Of a DNA stretch of 64,000 nucleotides, positions 22,336-34,128 are shown one piece after another (within the stretch, counting starts at the first letter, position 1; every line of letters begins with the position of its first letter). The notes beneath the pieces were generated by a model. That model saw nothing but the letters and a program-made list of their open reading frames with translations. It did not search any database and was not told where the DNA came from. A program made the position numbers and the translations under genes. Source of the stretch: Erythroxylum novogranatense. Taxonomy: Eukaryota > Streptophyta > Magnoliopsida > Malpighiales > Erythroxylaceae. The stretch lies in contig CM057230.1 in assembly GCA_029891385.1 (NCBI GenBank), positions 50,633,414-50,697,413 on the forward strand, in the 5' to 3' direction.

Positions 22336-23249
22336 ACCTCAAAAGTATACAATCCCAACATGATACTGATATCATATTCAATTCTATAACCATGACCAAA
22401 AATACACCAAATCTATGTCAAACATATCAAACCATGTAGTATCTCCTGTTTCAGGATATCAACAAAGTTTCATTTTTTTACACTGACAAATCATCATTTT
22501 TCATAGTCTCCCAATTGAATTCTTTTCTCGAATGATTTTCTCTAATCATTCAATGTCTCAGATTCCTTAACAACTTAACTTAATGTTTGATCACTTTTTT
22601 CTCTCCATATAGTTCAAATTATTTGAAATCTCAACTTCTTGAGCTAAAAACAGATACATGGAATCAAACTCGTACTTCATGAACATACTAATATAGAATT
22701 CATTACGGACCTAAGTCCTTCTAACAATAATAATAATGGAATCACAAATTCAAGAACCTAACTTTACAATAAACAAAGTAAATGCACTCTCAATAGTATA
22801 TTCAACTTCTTATATCTGAATCTCATCCTTATCCGACTCCAATATTCACATCTGATTTGTTCAATACTCATTCATTCATTCTTGTTCAATATTCATTCAT
22901 TCATATGAAAACATAGATTACATCTGTATACTACCGTAACATCATTCACTAAAGCGACCACTTTATCAAATGTACACTCACAATAAATGATCAACTTAAT
23001 GTTGAGGGCTTCTATATATATTACTATCATTGACTTCATCTTACTTGAATATATTCTCAAACAATTTAGAAATTTAAAAAACATAACCATCACGAAATTC
23101 TAATAACAAACCAATGTTATAATCTTATACAGAATCACAAACTCTCAACAATATACCTCATCAACAGCCTTGTGAGATCTTTCCATATGGAAATTCTAGA
23201 ACCAAAACATGGGACAAACAACATTAGGCCAGACATAGATCTTTTATTC
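22336..23249. other. Remaining E5 interior, nothing recognised
   Basis: About 0.9 kb between the integrase fragment and the 5' LTR, where gag, protease, RT and RNase H should be (7 kb or so in an intact element). I see no motifs, ORFs of note or primer-binding site. It may be scrambled interior or the mutated inner end of the LTR. Confidence 0.4.
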
Positions 23250-26200
23250 AATTATAAGCAATAGTTAAGCATTCAAAATCTTTCATTGGACGTCATTTAG
23301 AAAAAAACATGCATGATATTACACACTAAACTTAAAACAATCTTATTTCAAACCAAACATACATTATATCACATGAACTTAAAATTGAAAATCAGCCTAA
23401 AACATAGTTATTACAAAAACTTATAACAATTCAAAGTCATACACTTTATATACAAGCCAAAATAAACTCAAAATATATTTTTGTCAAAACAAGACTCAGA
23501 CTCTATTGGCCATTGCAGTTGACTTGTCCTAGTCTTTATAATCCTTGTTCTGAACCTACACGGCACAAATCTACCGTGCTAAGCATATAGCTTAGTGAGT
23601 AATAACTATTCTATACATAAACTGACAACTAATTATATGGAATCATGATATAACAGAAGCATGCATTAACAGTTTATCGAAATGAACAATTCAAACATAT
23701 TGTATATCAAAAAAATTTATAATTAACAAAATTGAATATCAAAAGAGGGTATAAACCCTTCAGAATCAGAACACAATTTTGTTTATATCATAATCAAACA
23801 GATATCATAATACAAAATCTATTTACAGAAGCAGGTAACGGGACTTATATAGAAGAGATTAAAGTCTCGACACTGAAGTGTCTAGAAGAGATTGAAGTCT
23901 TGACATCGAAGTGTCAATAATAGAAGACATCGAAGTGCCATTAACAGAAGACACTAAAGTGTCACAGAAGCAGCTACAAACCCTTTTAGGCATGCCTATT
24001 TACCCACAACTAGGATTTAACATATTCAAAAACAGAAATGTCTGAAATTCAATTCACTTATCAATCAATGTTTTCATACCATGTATTCAAGCATATCACA
24101 TTTTTACAATTTTGAAAATCATTCAATGTTTCAAATCAATAGCAAACAAATAGTCAAAGCAAAACTATCTAAAATTACTTACTAAATTACTTACAAAAAT
24201 TGACCATCTAAATTACTTACAAAATACTCAAGAATTACTTACTAAATTTCTTACAAATATTCATCAAGAATTACTTAAAAAATTTCTTACTAGATTACTA
24301 ACAAAAGCTCACTTATTGCTTATTGCCTTGAAGTCCCAACAGTATCTGGAATCGGTCGTTCTATGGATTCCTCTAAAATATTTAATACAAACACATATCA
24401 CTGTTGTGCACAATTATGAATTCAATTATGCACATTCATGTATACTAAGTATGTATGATGTATATTCATGACAAATTACCATGTTCTTATTCTTAATCTT
24501 ATCACATTGTTAATCATGTGAAACCATACTCAAGCTCAAACCAAATTTATCTCACAAACAACTTTCGGGTCCACTTTGCTTAATTATTCACATTAGGAAG
24601 ATGAGGTAATTTGATAACACTTCCTTCCAAAAAGTGTTATCCCAAGTCTTAAGTTTCTAATGATACCATGTTCATTCCATTTGCTTCTATATACTGAAAG
24701 TTATACTTAAAAGATCTCAGACTATACTTAAGCTTCAATAAATTCTTATCTCAAATTTCAATCAAATTGTTAAACTATTAGGGGCAAAATTTGAATTCAA
24801 TCTCTTCAAACAATTTGTATTATTATGACTCTAATTTAATCAGAATCAATAATCATCTCATTCGAAGCTCTACTAACTAAGATATAATCAAAACACTAAA
24901 GCTTGTTCAGTGAAATCATCCCAGTTATCATACTTCAATACAACCAAAATTTCATCTTAAATTATTCAACCAATAAATTTCATATGATCTTAATTTTTGA
25001 CATAGAAGAAGATCAATGTTTTATAAGTCTATTGGTTCAATTCCCATGTCAATTGGATGTCTAGAGAAGAAGTTATAACAAAAGATCAAAGTATGTTCAT
25101 AAAATAACCCCCTTCAGAAAGCATGGAAGTCACGATGGTGCGCCTGCACAACCGCGACATTCTAGATGGACTAGCGATGTTGCGATCATGCAGAAGCATG
25201 ATCGAGAGTCACCATGCCTCTCAAAAAAGTTGCAATCATCCTTCTTCTTCACGAACTAGAACCATAATTTTTTCCTTCTTCTTTCATTCTTTTCCCAAAT
25301 TTATTCGCTTACATTCACCACATTGTTTCACTTCCAAATCATCTGAACTCATTCTCAACACAACTCAAATTCAAATTTATATCAAACACTAAAAACCGAT
25401 GCTTGCACATGAAACCATTTTCAACTTTCTCTCTCTACGGTAAATTTCTATCTTTCATCTAATGATTTTCTTTTCACCTTTCATCAATTCTTACATTTTA
25501 TTTAAATAATTCTGCATTATAACCTCACCTAAATCCTCATTCCTTATCATCAAACTCATTTAAATTCATTTCTACCAATACTCAACAGATTCATACATGT
25601 ATAGTAAGAAACAAACCTTATGCGTATTTCACATTACAAAACAGAGTATATAAATATTCATCGATTTTTCATAAACTTCTGTATCATTTTCAATCTTTTT
25701 CCTTTATCTCTAAAACATCTCAAATGCAAGATCAAATTCAACACTAAAAAAGAAAACAGAATATTACTCACAGTTTTCATTATTTTCTACACTTTCATTC
25801 TCACTACCGAATTTATTTCTTTCCATATCTCTCATGTATGAACCCATGAACAAAACATTAAAATATCATCAAATGCTTTTCACGAAACGCTTACTTGATT
25901 TAATCAAATTCCAGCTCAAAATTCCAGATTTTCTAATCCTCTCAAGTAAACAGACATCAACTCAAACTTCTAATTATCTTCATTTAGTTCTCCAACAGTA
26001 AAGAGTCAAGAGCCAAATGCATAAACATGCATAACAGGTAGTTTCGTTGATGGATGAAAAGAGTAACGGAAGGAGTTTATGGTTGGTGTTTTTAGTGGTG
26101 AACTAGCCAAATGAGCTACAAAATATTTTTTCCATAGCAAGCTCATGACTACGTGTATTCAAGATACATGGCTACATGTCACCATGCATGTGTACCACTT

Positions 26201-26517
26201 GTCATGCATATAGGACTGCCACCTTGCATAATGCCATTTGCTTAATTTTTTTCTAATCTAAAATACTCCAAAATTTCCAGAAAATTCCAAAAATTCCAAA
26301 ATATTACTAATAGTCTCCAAATAAAATTTTACCACCAATAATGCATAATTCACAATTTTATAAATCTGTTTTATCCAAAAATGTCATGAATAAATATACA
26401 ATTATTTGGTATGAGTCTAAAAATTCACAAGCACATATCAGTGAATACTCAATTATGCAAAGCATATAGTGCATTGAAATTTCTCAAATTTTCTAACCTG
26501 TAACATAGGGTGTTACA
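23250..26517 (-). repeat. E5 5' LTR, left end approximate
   Basis: Homologous to 9905-13082; similarity is clear from about 23255. It contains the stem-loop CTAAGC-ATATA-GCTTAG (23579-23595), the mini-hairpin ladder (about 23852-23962) and the cassette (about 25128-25210). About 140 bp at 23440-23580 is absent from the other LTR. Outer end GTGTTACA at 26510-26517. Confidence 0.75.
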
Positions 26518-27170
26518 TATTATATGAGAATCATTTTGATGCTCTATTGAATCTTTTTTCATTAAAACCCATTGCTAGAACTTGAATGTGATACGTAATA
26601 GTCGTGTTAGAAGTCATTTGTGGTAACTAATGGTATTAAATTGTTAGGGATAACGTAACATAAATTAAATAATCCAAGTTTGAGTGATTATTACTTAGAT
26701 TGGTCTGTTTTTCTTACTTGTAATGCAGTTGTCCAAGTAAAATTAGAGAGCTTATTCTAGGCTTCCTATATTTAGAGTTAATTAATGAGCTTTTTGTGAT
26801 TAGCGACAACCTAAGGAAAAACTGAGATTAATAGAGCTTGTTGTTAATTCACGACCAATAGTCTAAAGATAGGTAGGAAGATGATAATGCAATGACATAT
26901 GTGAAATTGTGTGTAGGCCAAAATTAAACCGAAGAACTAGATTTCAACCTATTATTTGATTTTATCACTTTGCTACTGTTTAATTTGAGTTACTTTTATA
27001 TATTTAGTTTTACTTGTTTTCTAATTTATAGTGAACCAAACCTCCTTCTTATACATTTACATATAATTTGGAAAAGTAATTGAAATTAATCTCTGTGGGA
27101 TCGACCTAGACTTGCCACTAATATAGTTGTATGTTTAGTGATTTTTTTGTAATGTTGCAATGTGCTACCA
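26518..27170 (+). repeat. Athila-like LTR, 5' boundary unresolved
   Basis: AT-rich sequence ending TGTGCTACCA directly before a tRNA-Asp PBS. It shares ordered blocks with the - strand LTR at 8741-9904. The CTCTGTGGGATCGACC stretch near 27090 is a common feature upstream of the LTR end in plant Athila-type elements. Start not located; E5 may have removed or separated it. Confidence 0.65.
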
Positions 27171-27174
27171 AGTT

Positions 27175-27184
27175 TGGCGCCGTT
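27175..27184 (+). other. Athila-type PBS (tRNA-Asp)
   Basis: TGGCGCCGTT matches the first ten bases of the tRNA-Asp primer site used by Athila elements. The following bases have decayed (AACAAGAAG where the family has GCCGGGGA). Confidence 0.8.
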
Positions 27185-27306
27185 AACAAGAAGTAATATC
27201 CTTTTTTATTTCAAAATTTTTTTTTATTTTTATTTTTATTTTTGGTTAATTTATTTTCTTATTTGGTTAGTTATAGTGCATGTCATGATCTTCTCACTCT
27301 GGTGAA

Positions 27307-28498
27307 TTGAGATTTGATCATAAAATTGAAAGAATGAAATGCATATTGAGAAGACAAGTTGCACAAAGTCTAAAGGATCTATCACCATCTGATAGGAGAC
27401 TTGATTCTTCACTAGGAATTCAAATAGCTTTAGTTTTGCTTTTTTATTCTTCTAGTGATTCTATCTTTGAATTTGATTATAACATGGTTGAACAAAATAA
27501 TAACTGTACTCTTAAGCAATTAGCTGCTCCTAGTTTTAATTTTTATGCATTGATTTCCCTACTATCTATATTGCTTTTGAGCTTAAATCTGGTCTAACTC
27601 ATCTTTTGCATATTTCTCATGGTATGCTAGGTGAAGATCCTTGCAAGCATCTCAAGGAGCTCCACCTAGTGTGTTTTAGCGTGAAGTCAACAGGGATATA
27701 AGAAGAGTAGATTAAGTTGAGAGCATTCCCATTCTCATTGGGGGACACCGCTAAGGATTGGCTTTATTATTTCCATTTGGATTAATCACTACTTGGAATG
27801 AAATGTAAAGAATTTTTCTAAAGAAGCACTTCCCTGCTTCTCGAGCTACAAATATTCTAAAGAAAATTTGTGCAATTCGACAACATTATAGGGAGACAAT
27901 ATATGAGTATTAGGAGCATTTCAAGAGGTTGTGTGCTAGCTGCTCATATCATTAGATCAGTGAGCAACTCTTAATCCAATATTTCTATGAGGGGCTTTTG
28001 CCATAAGAAAGAAGTATGATAGATGTTGTCAGCGGGGTTACATTGGTAGATAAAACACCCATTGAAGATAGAAGTCTAAATTCTACTATGGCTAATAACT
28101 CTTAATAGTTCAACATTCGAGAGGAGCCCAAACCATTAAAAGTCACTATAGCTAGAACTACAACTTTGGAGCAACAGATGGCTGGGTGACATCTTTAGTG
28201 AGACAAATAGCTAAAAATGGTGCTCAACAATTCAAGTTATGTGAAATTTGCACAATGGTAAGACATACCACTGATATGTTTCCAACCTTGTAGGAGACTT
28301 CAACGAAACAAGTGAATGTTTTTGAAAGTTTTCCAAGTTAACCTTAAAGAAAGTATGATCCTAGGTACCCCTATGCATATAAATCAAGATGGAATAATCC
28401 TCCATTCAACCATTATGGACAAAAAAGATAATAACAAGACTCCTACCAACAACCTTATCAAAGACAAGGTCAATCATCAAGCTCCGGACCTTCATTGA
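27307..28498 (+). pseudogene. Athila-like gag core, multiply broken
   Basis: Reading through stops and frame changes, about 27640-28080 carries the plant retrotransposon gag core: LALLFPFG.ITTWNEM, KKHFPASRATNILKKI, then AIRQHYRETIYEY, EHFKRLCASC and ISEQLLIQYFYEGLLP. These match in order the family motifs for the capsid-like domain that packages element RNA in the cytoplasm. A post-gag zinc-knuckle region would follow near 28240 but is degraded. At least ten stops or frameshifts, many of the kind C to T or G to A makes. No function expected. Confidence 0.8.
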
Positions 28499-29130
28499 AA
28501 GAAATAATGAAAACATTTCAACAAAAAACAAGAGCTACCATTCAAAATCTAGAGAATCAACTAAGCCATATAGCTACTGTAGTGACCTGATTGGAAATCA
28601 GAATTCGAGTAACTTTCCTCTTCAAACTATTTTAAACTGGAAAGAGAATGCAAGTGCTATCACCTTAAGAAGTGGTAAAGAAATAAAGGGACCATAGAAG
28701 ACTCTTGTTATTGGCAATAATGAAGAATATAAAAGGGAACTTAAGTGTCTCCAAAAGAAGCTGAAGAGGGAACTAAGGTAAATTTTCAAACTCTTGTGAT
28801 TAAAAATTTTACTAAAAGTTTGCCTCCTTTTCGTAGCAGGTTTGCTAAATTAAAGAAAGAGGAGCAGAATAAAGAGATTTTGGAAATGTTCAAAAAGGTA
28901 GAGGTGAGCATACCTTTAATTGATGCCATAAAAAAAGTTCCTCAATATGCAAATTTATCGAGGAATTATGCACTTCCAAGAGAAAAATGAGAGGAGATGA
29001 GAAAGTGAGTGTGGCGGAGAATGCGTTAGTGGTTATTTAAAGAAAACTTCCTCCAAAATGTAAGGATCTAGGTACTTTTACAAGTCCTTGCAAAATCGTT
29101 GATACTATATGTTAAAGAACAATGTTAGAT
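28499..29130 (+). pseudogene. Athila-like gag-pol linker
   Basis: Contains ENQLSHIA near 28554 (family ENQVGQLA), a serine-glycine-lysine-glutamate (SGKE) site near 28670, and 28745-28990 with LPPFRSRFAKLKKEEQNKEI followed by LEMFKKVEVSIPLIDAIK. This is the conserved linker between gag and protease in Athila-type elements, thought to be a processing and assembly region. Reading frame broken by stops. Confidence 0.75.
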
Positions 29131-29599
29131 TTAAGAGATTTAATTAATGTCATATCGTATTCCATTTATACTTAATTGAATTTGGGATCGTTGAAAAAAA
29201 CACGTGTTATAATTCCATAGGCTAATATATCTGATGCTTATCTACAAGGGGTTGTAAATAATGTTTTAGTGCAGGTTAACGAATTAGTTTTCCCATTTGA
29301 CTTTTATGTGTTAAACATAGAGGGGGAACCTTCTTCTAATTCTACACCTACACTTTTGGGTCAATCGTTTTTTAAGAAATCAAATACAAAGACTGATATG
29401 GATGCATGAATATAGGTTATGGAGTTTGATGGTGAAATTGTTCGCTTTAATTTTTTGAAACTATGAGGTAACCTAGTGATGTTCATTCTGCTTTTCAATT
29501 GATATCATTGATTTTTTATCTCAAAAAGTTTTTGATGTGGATGGTAAAGATGAGTTAGAAGTCATTCTTTTCATGAGTTTACTAGAAAACACTTTGTAA
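29131..29599 (+). pseudogene. Athila-like aspartic protease remnant
   Basis: Reads LNLGSLKKTRVII, GVVNNVLVQVNELVFPFDFY, then SSNSTPTLLGQSFFKK and MEFDGEIVRFN, all standard blocks of the retropepsin region in Athila/Tat pol. The segment that should carry the catalytic DxG (family DLGASIN) falls at the broken upstream edge and is not recognisable, so the enzyme would be inactive even without the stops. Confidence 0.75.
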
Positions 29600-29880
29600 A
29601 ATTCTAACTTATTCATTATAGATAGGATGGAAGAAATTATGCTTGCATTGCAATCGATACCAAAAAGTTATGCGTTTCTAAGTATTGAACTACTAATATC
29701 TCGTACAAAATCTCTACCTTTGGTTGTGCAGGCACCTACAATTAAACTGAAGCAATTATTGAAGCACTTGAAATATGTGGTTTTGGGAGAAGGAGAAACA
29801 CTTCTAGTAATTATAGTCAAGAACTTAACCAACCTTCAAGAAGGAAAGCTCATTCATGTGCTTTAGGACCATATCACAAC
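29600..29880 (+). pseudogene. Athila-like pol: start of reverse transcriptase leader
   Basis: Reads LKQLLKHLKYVVLGEGETL then LVIIVKNLTNLQEGKLIHVL, corresponding to the segment just before the RT palm in Athila-type pol. It stops abruptly at 29880, where the copia LTR begins. The rest of RT, RNase H and integrase should lie beyond the right end of the window if the copia insertion is intact. Confidence 0.75.
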
Positions 29881-30006
29881 TGTTAAGTCAAAAAGACTTC
29901 ACTTCTATTAATTTTGATGACAATCAAATAATAATAATCTTAGAAGTGTATGAATGGTTTTAATGAGTTTGTTAAATGAATAGAAAAATGTAAGTGACAC
30001 AAATAG

Positions 30007-30155
30007 TCAAACCTAGAAGATACAAAAGGTCAAACCTAGAAGATATAGAAGGTCAAACCCAGAAGATACATAGTCAAACCTAAAAGATACATGGTCAAAC
30101 CCAGAAGATGCATGGTCAAGCTCAGAAGATACATTATCAAACCCATAAGATATTT
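30007..30155 (+). repeat. Tandem repeat, 21-23 bp unit, 7 copies
   Basis: Unit TCAAACCCAGAAGATACATGG with 23-bp variants at the start. The 3' LTR has eight copies at about 42987-43155, so the number changed after insertion or during reverse transcription. It lies about 290-435 bp upstream of the TATA box, a usual place for LTR enhancer repeats. Confidence 0.9.
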
Positions 30156-30213
30156 AAAACTCAAGACGAATGGCTTAAGATAGTCAAACTACAAAAATTC
30201 AACCTAAAAAGCA

Positions 30214-30280
30214 GTGCGATACCAAAAGAAGTGCGACACCAGAAGAAGCGTGACACCAGAGAAGCGCGACACTAGAAGAA
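30214..30280 (+). repeat. Tandem repeat GTGCGACACCAGAAGAA, 4 copies
   Basis: Four 16-17 bp units with GCGACAC cores. In the 3' LTR the array is at about 43212-43270. CpG-rich compared with the rest of the LTR. Confidence 0.85.
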
Positions 30281-30441
30281 ACATAGTTCCAGACGACGCA
30301 AATGGAAACTATTGTAGAACGTCAGTCAATGAGTTAGTTGGAGTTAGTTACAGGACTCAACTTATAATGATTTCTAGAAGATTCAAAAAGCAGTTTCTCA
30401 AGAAGACAATTGAAGATTTAGGCTACAAATATGATTTAGGC

Positions 30442-30449
30442 TATAAATA
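30442..30449 (+). promoter_or_regulatory. Copia LTR TATA box
   Basis: TATAAATA in GGCTATAAATACTAGG. The 3' LTR lacks this segment: a deletion of about 225 bp after GGACTCAACT (near 43347) removed it. Confidence 0.7.
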
Positions 30450-31017
30450 CTAGGTATAGTCGTAAACAAAAAAAATAACATTTTTGCAAGAGAGAAAATC
30501 TGATTATACAATACTTAGAGAAACTCTGTATTCAAGTGAGAAAGAAAGAGAGCAAATATATCTGTAATGTGAAGCTCAAACAATATCTTTCCAAGAGAAA
30601 GAAAGGCTAGAGCCTAGAGAGGCTAAGAAAGTGGATAAAGAATACTTTGCGAGAGAGGCCTGAAGAGGCTTTGCAAGTGTAGAAAGAATATTTTTAAAGT
30701 TGAAGAGTATAGTGAAATCTCAGACAAACTTTGAGGGATGGACGTAGCCTAAGGTAAAGGGCGAACAAGTATAAAATCGAGGCGTCTATTCTCTAACCCT
30801 TATCTTTTAATTTTCTTGTTGTTAGAAGAGTAGCTAATAATTTTTGCGATTGAATTACTCATCGACTTTAGTGAATTATTTTTGTGTTCATCGAAATTTT
30901 CCAAGAAAATTTTAAAGATTAATATCTTTAAAGATTTTACACAATTCAACCCCCCTTCTTATGTATTTTACATAGTATACATGATTTTTATATTAACAAG
31001 CAATTTACTTCAGTTGG

Positions 31018-31240
31018 TGTTGGGCACCGGTTCCGAAATCCAACTCTTGTTCTGATACTACAACTATTAGGTACCGATTATAAAACCCAACTCTTTCTTT
31101 GATACTATAACTGTTGGCCCCGTTTCTGGAGCCCAACATTCAAAGTTATAAAATGTGTGCTTGTACTTGTTACCATGTATGGTTATTCCAATTAACCCTT
31201 ATTAGTCATCCTCGATTCATCTTTGTTCTCTGATACCGTA
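31018..31240 (-). repeat. Repeated LTR-end plus PBS units
   Basis: Unit A (31018-31064, 47 bp) and unit B (31065-31111, 47 bp) each read as an LTR end followed by a PBS relic on the - strand: GTTCTGATACTA at 31049-31060 (10 of 12 matching GCTCTGATACCA) and TCTTTGATACTA at 31096-31107 (9 of 12). Unit C starts at 31112 with TGTTGGCCCCGT. A fourth PBS relic, TCTCTGATACCG, is at 31227-31238 (10 of 12). Confidence 0.7.
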
Positions 31241-31838
31241 AGCGTCGAGCCCTATTTTTTGAATCATCTTATACTGAAGCAAATATTCTATGCTTAAATT
31301 CCATCTAGAGATTGAACATCTTAGAGGTTGAATTAGAATTTGACCTCTTAAATAATTTGTAAACCTACATCTTTAATTTACTCCACTTTGGAAATCATCT
31401 CAGTTGGAACCCTACAGATCCAAATATATTCAAAATGTCAAAGTATGTTCAATAAAATAACATTAGTTCATACTATTCCAACAGATTCCTTTACTTTCCT
31501 TTAATCAAAACCTTTTTCCAATCAATTCAAAATGTTGTCATTTTTTTAATGGAGAGATAACATAATGTGTGTTGGGATCTATTCGTTCAATAATCACTTC
31601 ATTTGGAGGTCGAATAACAAAGATTGGCCCAAGGAAATCAAACAAGGTTCTGTCCTCAATCATATTGAACCTATTTCGGGACAAATGGCATAACTTGCTC
31701 TAAGGATACCTGATAAATGTCATTTTTAAAGGATTTGAAAGAGGACTTCAATATCTACATCTTTTATGAAGACATTGAAGTGAGATTTTGTCATCTAAAG
31801 GATCTGAATTGGACCAGACGATAGGATTAGATGAACAA

Positions 31839-32018
31839 TACACCAGAAGATATGATGTCACCAGATGAAACGTCCTCACCAAACGAAGCATCCTCACCAG
31901 ATGATACGCCCTTACCAAACAAAGCGCCCTCACCAGACAATATTTCCTCACCAGATGAAGCATCCTCATCAGACGATACATCCTCACCAGACGATACGTC
32001 ATCACTAGACGATATGTC
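31839..32018. repeat. 18-bp tandem repeat, 10 copies
   Basis: Ten 18-bp units with consensus CTCACCAGACGATACGTC, diverged by a few bases each. On the + strand a short ORF (31831-32046) reads SPDDTS-like repeats, but the LTR is on the - strand, so the ORF is probably incidental. It sits where related LTRs have their family-specific cassettes. Confidence 0.9.
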
Positions 32019-34073
32019 CTATACTCCTGAGCATCTCCATTTATAAGGACCATAACTTTTGACTCCGATATCTAAAAATTCCATACTATATACTGTTGAA
32101 AAACTAAAAAGACAAGTCCTACAACTTCCATAAAGATAGCTTTCTCAAATTCAACCTAGATTAATCCAAATTTTCCCTTAAACTCAGAACACGAATTTTT
32201 CCCTATGGAAAACTTGAAATTTTGCATTTCGCAAACTTGAAATGTCGTGAGCTTAACCATTCATCTACCAAATGATTTCATTAAACTCTCAAATCTCAAC
32301 TCAATTGTCTCATCACCCTTAACTACATCTAATTAGTCATAATTCCTATCTTCCTTCTTGTAACATCTCACTTGTGCATACATATATATATCAACGATTT
32401 ATGTTCCAAAATCATCATCTCAAGTTGATTTCTTCTTCACATATATCTAATTTCAACTCACATCATCCATACACCATTCACATTTCATTAAGATCAAAAG
32501 AATAAAGTTTTACAAATCTTTAATGGCATTCCAAGCCACAATACGTCATTGTCTCAAAATCTCAAATTACAAAAGGTCATTGAACAAACAAAATAAGCAA
32601 ATTTGGAGAAATCCCTTAGGCTCTTGATCACTTAGTCTCTTAGCTATCACCTGAAGATGGGAAAGCTCGTGGGTAACAAATTTATAACAAAGAATAAGCA
32701 AAATCGTTGAAATGTTCATTTTTCTTATAAAAGTCATAGTGAATTTATAAAACATTTTTTCTCAAATTCTCAATCAATTTCATGATCTTTTTGCTCAAAA
32801 CTTATAGTTAAAAATGTCCTCACCTCAATATAGCAAAGTACATTTAACCATCAAGATAGAACACTCAAGTTATGCAACAAACTTGACAATTCAATTATGT
32901 AATGCACAAACAAATGGCTCGAGGGGTCCCATGGGTATGAAATAGAGAAACCGAAGTTTTCGCCATGAACAAAATGAGTCCATTTTCAGAGCTCATATGC
33001 CATAAATGGGCAGTTGGGAGATGGCTTTTGTCTACATGCTTGTGACGAAAAAAATAGCTCCTCTCTCACCTAAACAAAAGCATATATTCATGCTCAAATG
33101 ATTTGCTCATGTGTTCATACTTTCATGCTTTCACACTTTTCATACATACAAAATGCCATGACATGTTTCAAGGCCTAACATAAATATTTCAAAACCATTT
33201 TCCATTTTATAATCAAAATTCATGAACCAACGTGTAGCAATTTCTCAGATCACTCAAAACATTAAAAACAACATTTATGAAGTAATTGAAATCATTTTAC
33301 TTTCTTGATTTGTAAAAACGTTAATGGCTCATAACTCTATTATAAACATGTAACCCACCTTGATTTCCTTGTTTAATGACTTGCTCAAAATGCCTCTTCT
33401 CTTGTTCCTCTTGCCTCTTTGATCCCTTTTATACAATAACAAAAAATCCCACTCAATAGAGTTTTCAATTGAAAATCCCACAAAGCACAATCACTAAAAT
33501 TGGTGCTAGAATACTTAGACCCATAGATTTTTTAAACTCCAAGAACTAAAATCCTTCCAAAAATCCCAAAAGACTTAGGTGATCTTACCTTGGTTCTTCA
33601 CCGAATGAAGACATCTTTGGCTCAAATGGAAGCTCTTCTCTTCCTCTACCTTTTTCTCTTCTTGAACCACTTCAAAATCTCTCTGAAAAGCTAAGAAATG
33701 AAGAAACCCTAGCTCAACTCTCATCTTTTCTCTCAACCACCGAAATCTCTCTTCTTTCTCTCTTTGATTTGTTATTTCTCTTCCTCTCTCCCAATTTTCA
33801 TTTTTTTCCTTCTTCTTCTTAAATAAGACCACATTTTGTTCTTTTCCTTTCAAAAATATCCATCCTCTCCTTTGGACTTCCCATTTTTCCCCTTCTTTCA
33901 TTTACCTCCTAACTCCTTTAATCTTCTTAAACACCATATTAACTCTAACTTAATTCAAATCTTTCCATCTAATTTCAAATCTCTATTTATGCCCATCAAA
34001 TTAATAACTCAATTCTAAAAATAATGAAACAAATAAATCAATAATAATTGAAAAAAATTCAGGGTCTAATAGT

Positions 34074-34085
34074 TGGTATCAAAAA
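34074..34085 (+). other. Copia PBS relic
   Basis: TGGTATCAAAAA corresponds to TGGTATCAGAGC (initiator tRNA-Met), decayed in the last bases. The following AAGGTTTTCAAG is the usual sequence after the PBS. The nested solo LTR separates it from its own LTR. Confidence 0.75.
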
Positions 34086-34128
34086 AAGGTTTTCAAGAAA
34101 CACTATGACAAAGTGAGGACAAAGATCT

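Larger units (their letters stand above)
9905..26517 (-). mobile_element. E5: decayed Ty3/gypsy chromovirus hosting E2
   Basis: Two homologous LTRs (9905-13082 and about 23250-26517), both ending GTGTTACA on the right, bracket pol fragments on the - strand. The likely target duplication is TATTA (9900-9904 and 26518-26522), with the LTR start mutated from TG to TA. E2 lies inside the integrase. Most of the interior is gone: only integrase, a 3' pol end and about 0.9 kb of unrecognised sequence remain. The LTRs are clearly more diverged than those of E1-E3, so E5 is older. Confidence 0.75.
29881..31012 (+). repeat. Copia 5' LTR, 1132 bp
   Basis: From TGTTAAGTCA to TTACTTCA. It contains two sets of short tandem repeats (30007-30155 and 30214-30280), a TATA box and TTCAACCCCCC near 30945, a block common near the end of such LTRs. 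It abuts the 5-bp duplication of the inserted solo LTR. Confidence 0.88.
31018..34071 (-). repeat. Solo gypsy LTR inserted at the copia PBS
   Basis: Begins TGTTGGGCACC and ends GGGTCTAATA (TAACA in relatives), with the perfect duplication GTTGG (31013-31017 and 34072-34076). The second duplication overlaps the first bases of the copia PBS. Blocks shared with the E1 family: AGCTCGTGGGTAACAAATTTATAA near 32663, AGTTGGGAGATGGCTTTTGT near 33010, TAACCCACCTTGATT near 33352. More diverged than E1/E2. The interior and second LTR were lost by LTR-LTR recombination. Holds an 18-bp tandem repeat and an unusual repeated end. Confidence 0.9.

Noticed and set aside
22336..23249. tRNA or other RNA gene
   Set aside because: No cloverleaf with conserved A and B boxes seen; tRNA-like words in the window are primer-binding sites.
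31748..32053. 101-codon - strand ORF of repeated LVRxYRLV
   Set aside because: A frame through the 18-bp tandem repeat; any frame stays open in a repeat whose unit is a multiple of three.
33575..33901. 108-codon charged ORF as a possible gene
   Set aside because: Purine-rich LTR sequence on the LTR's own strand, equivalent to the purine-rich stretch of E1; no domain recognised.
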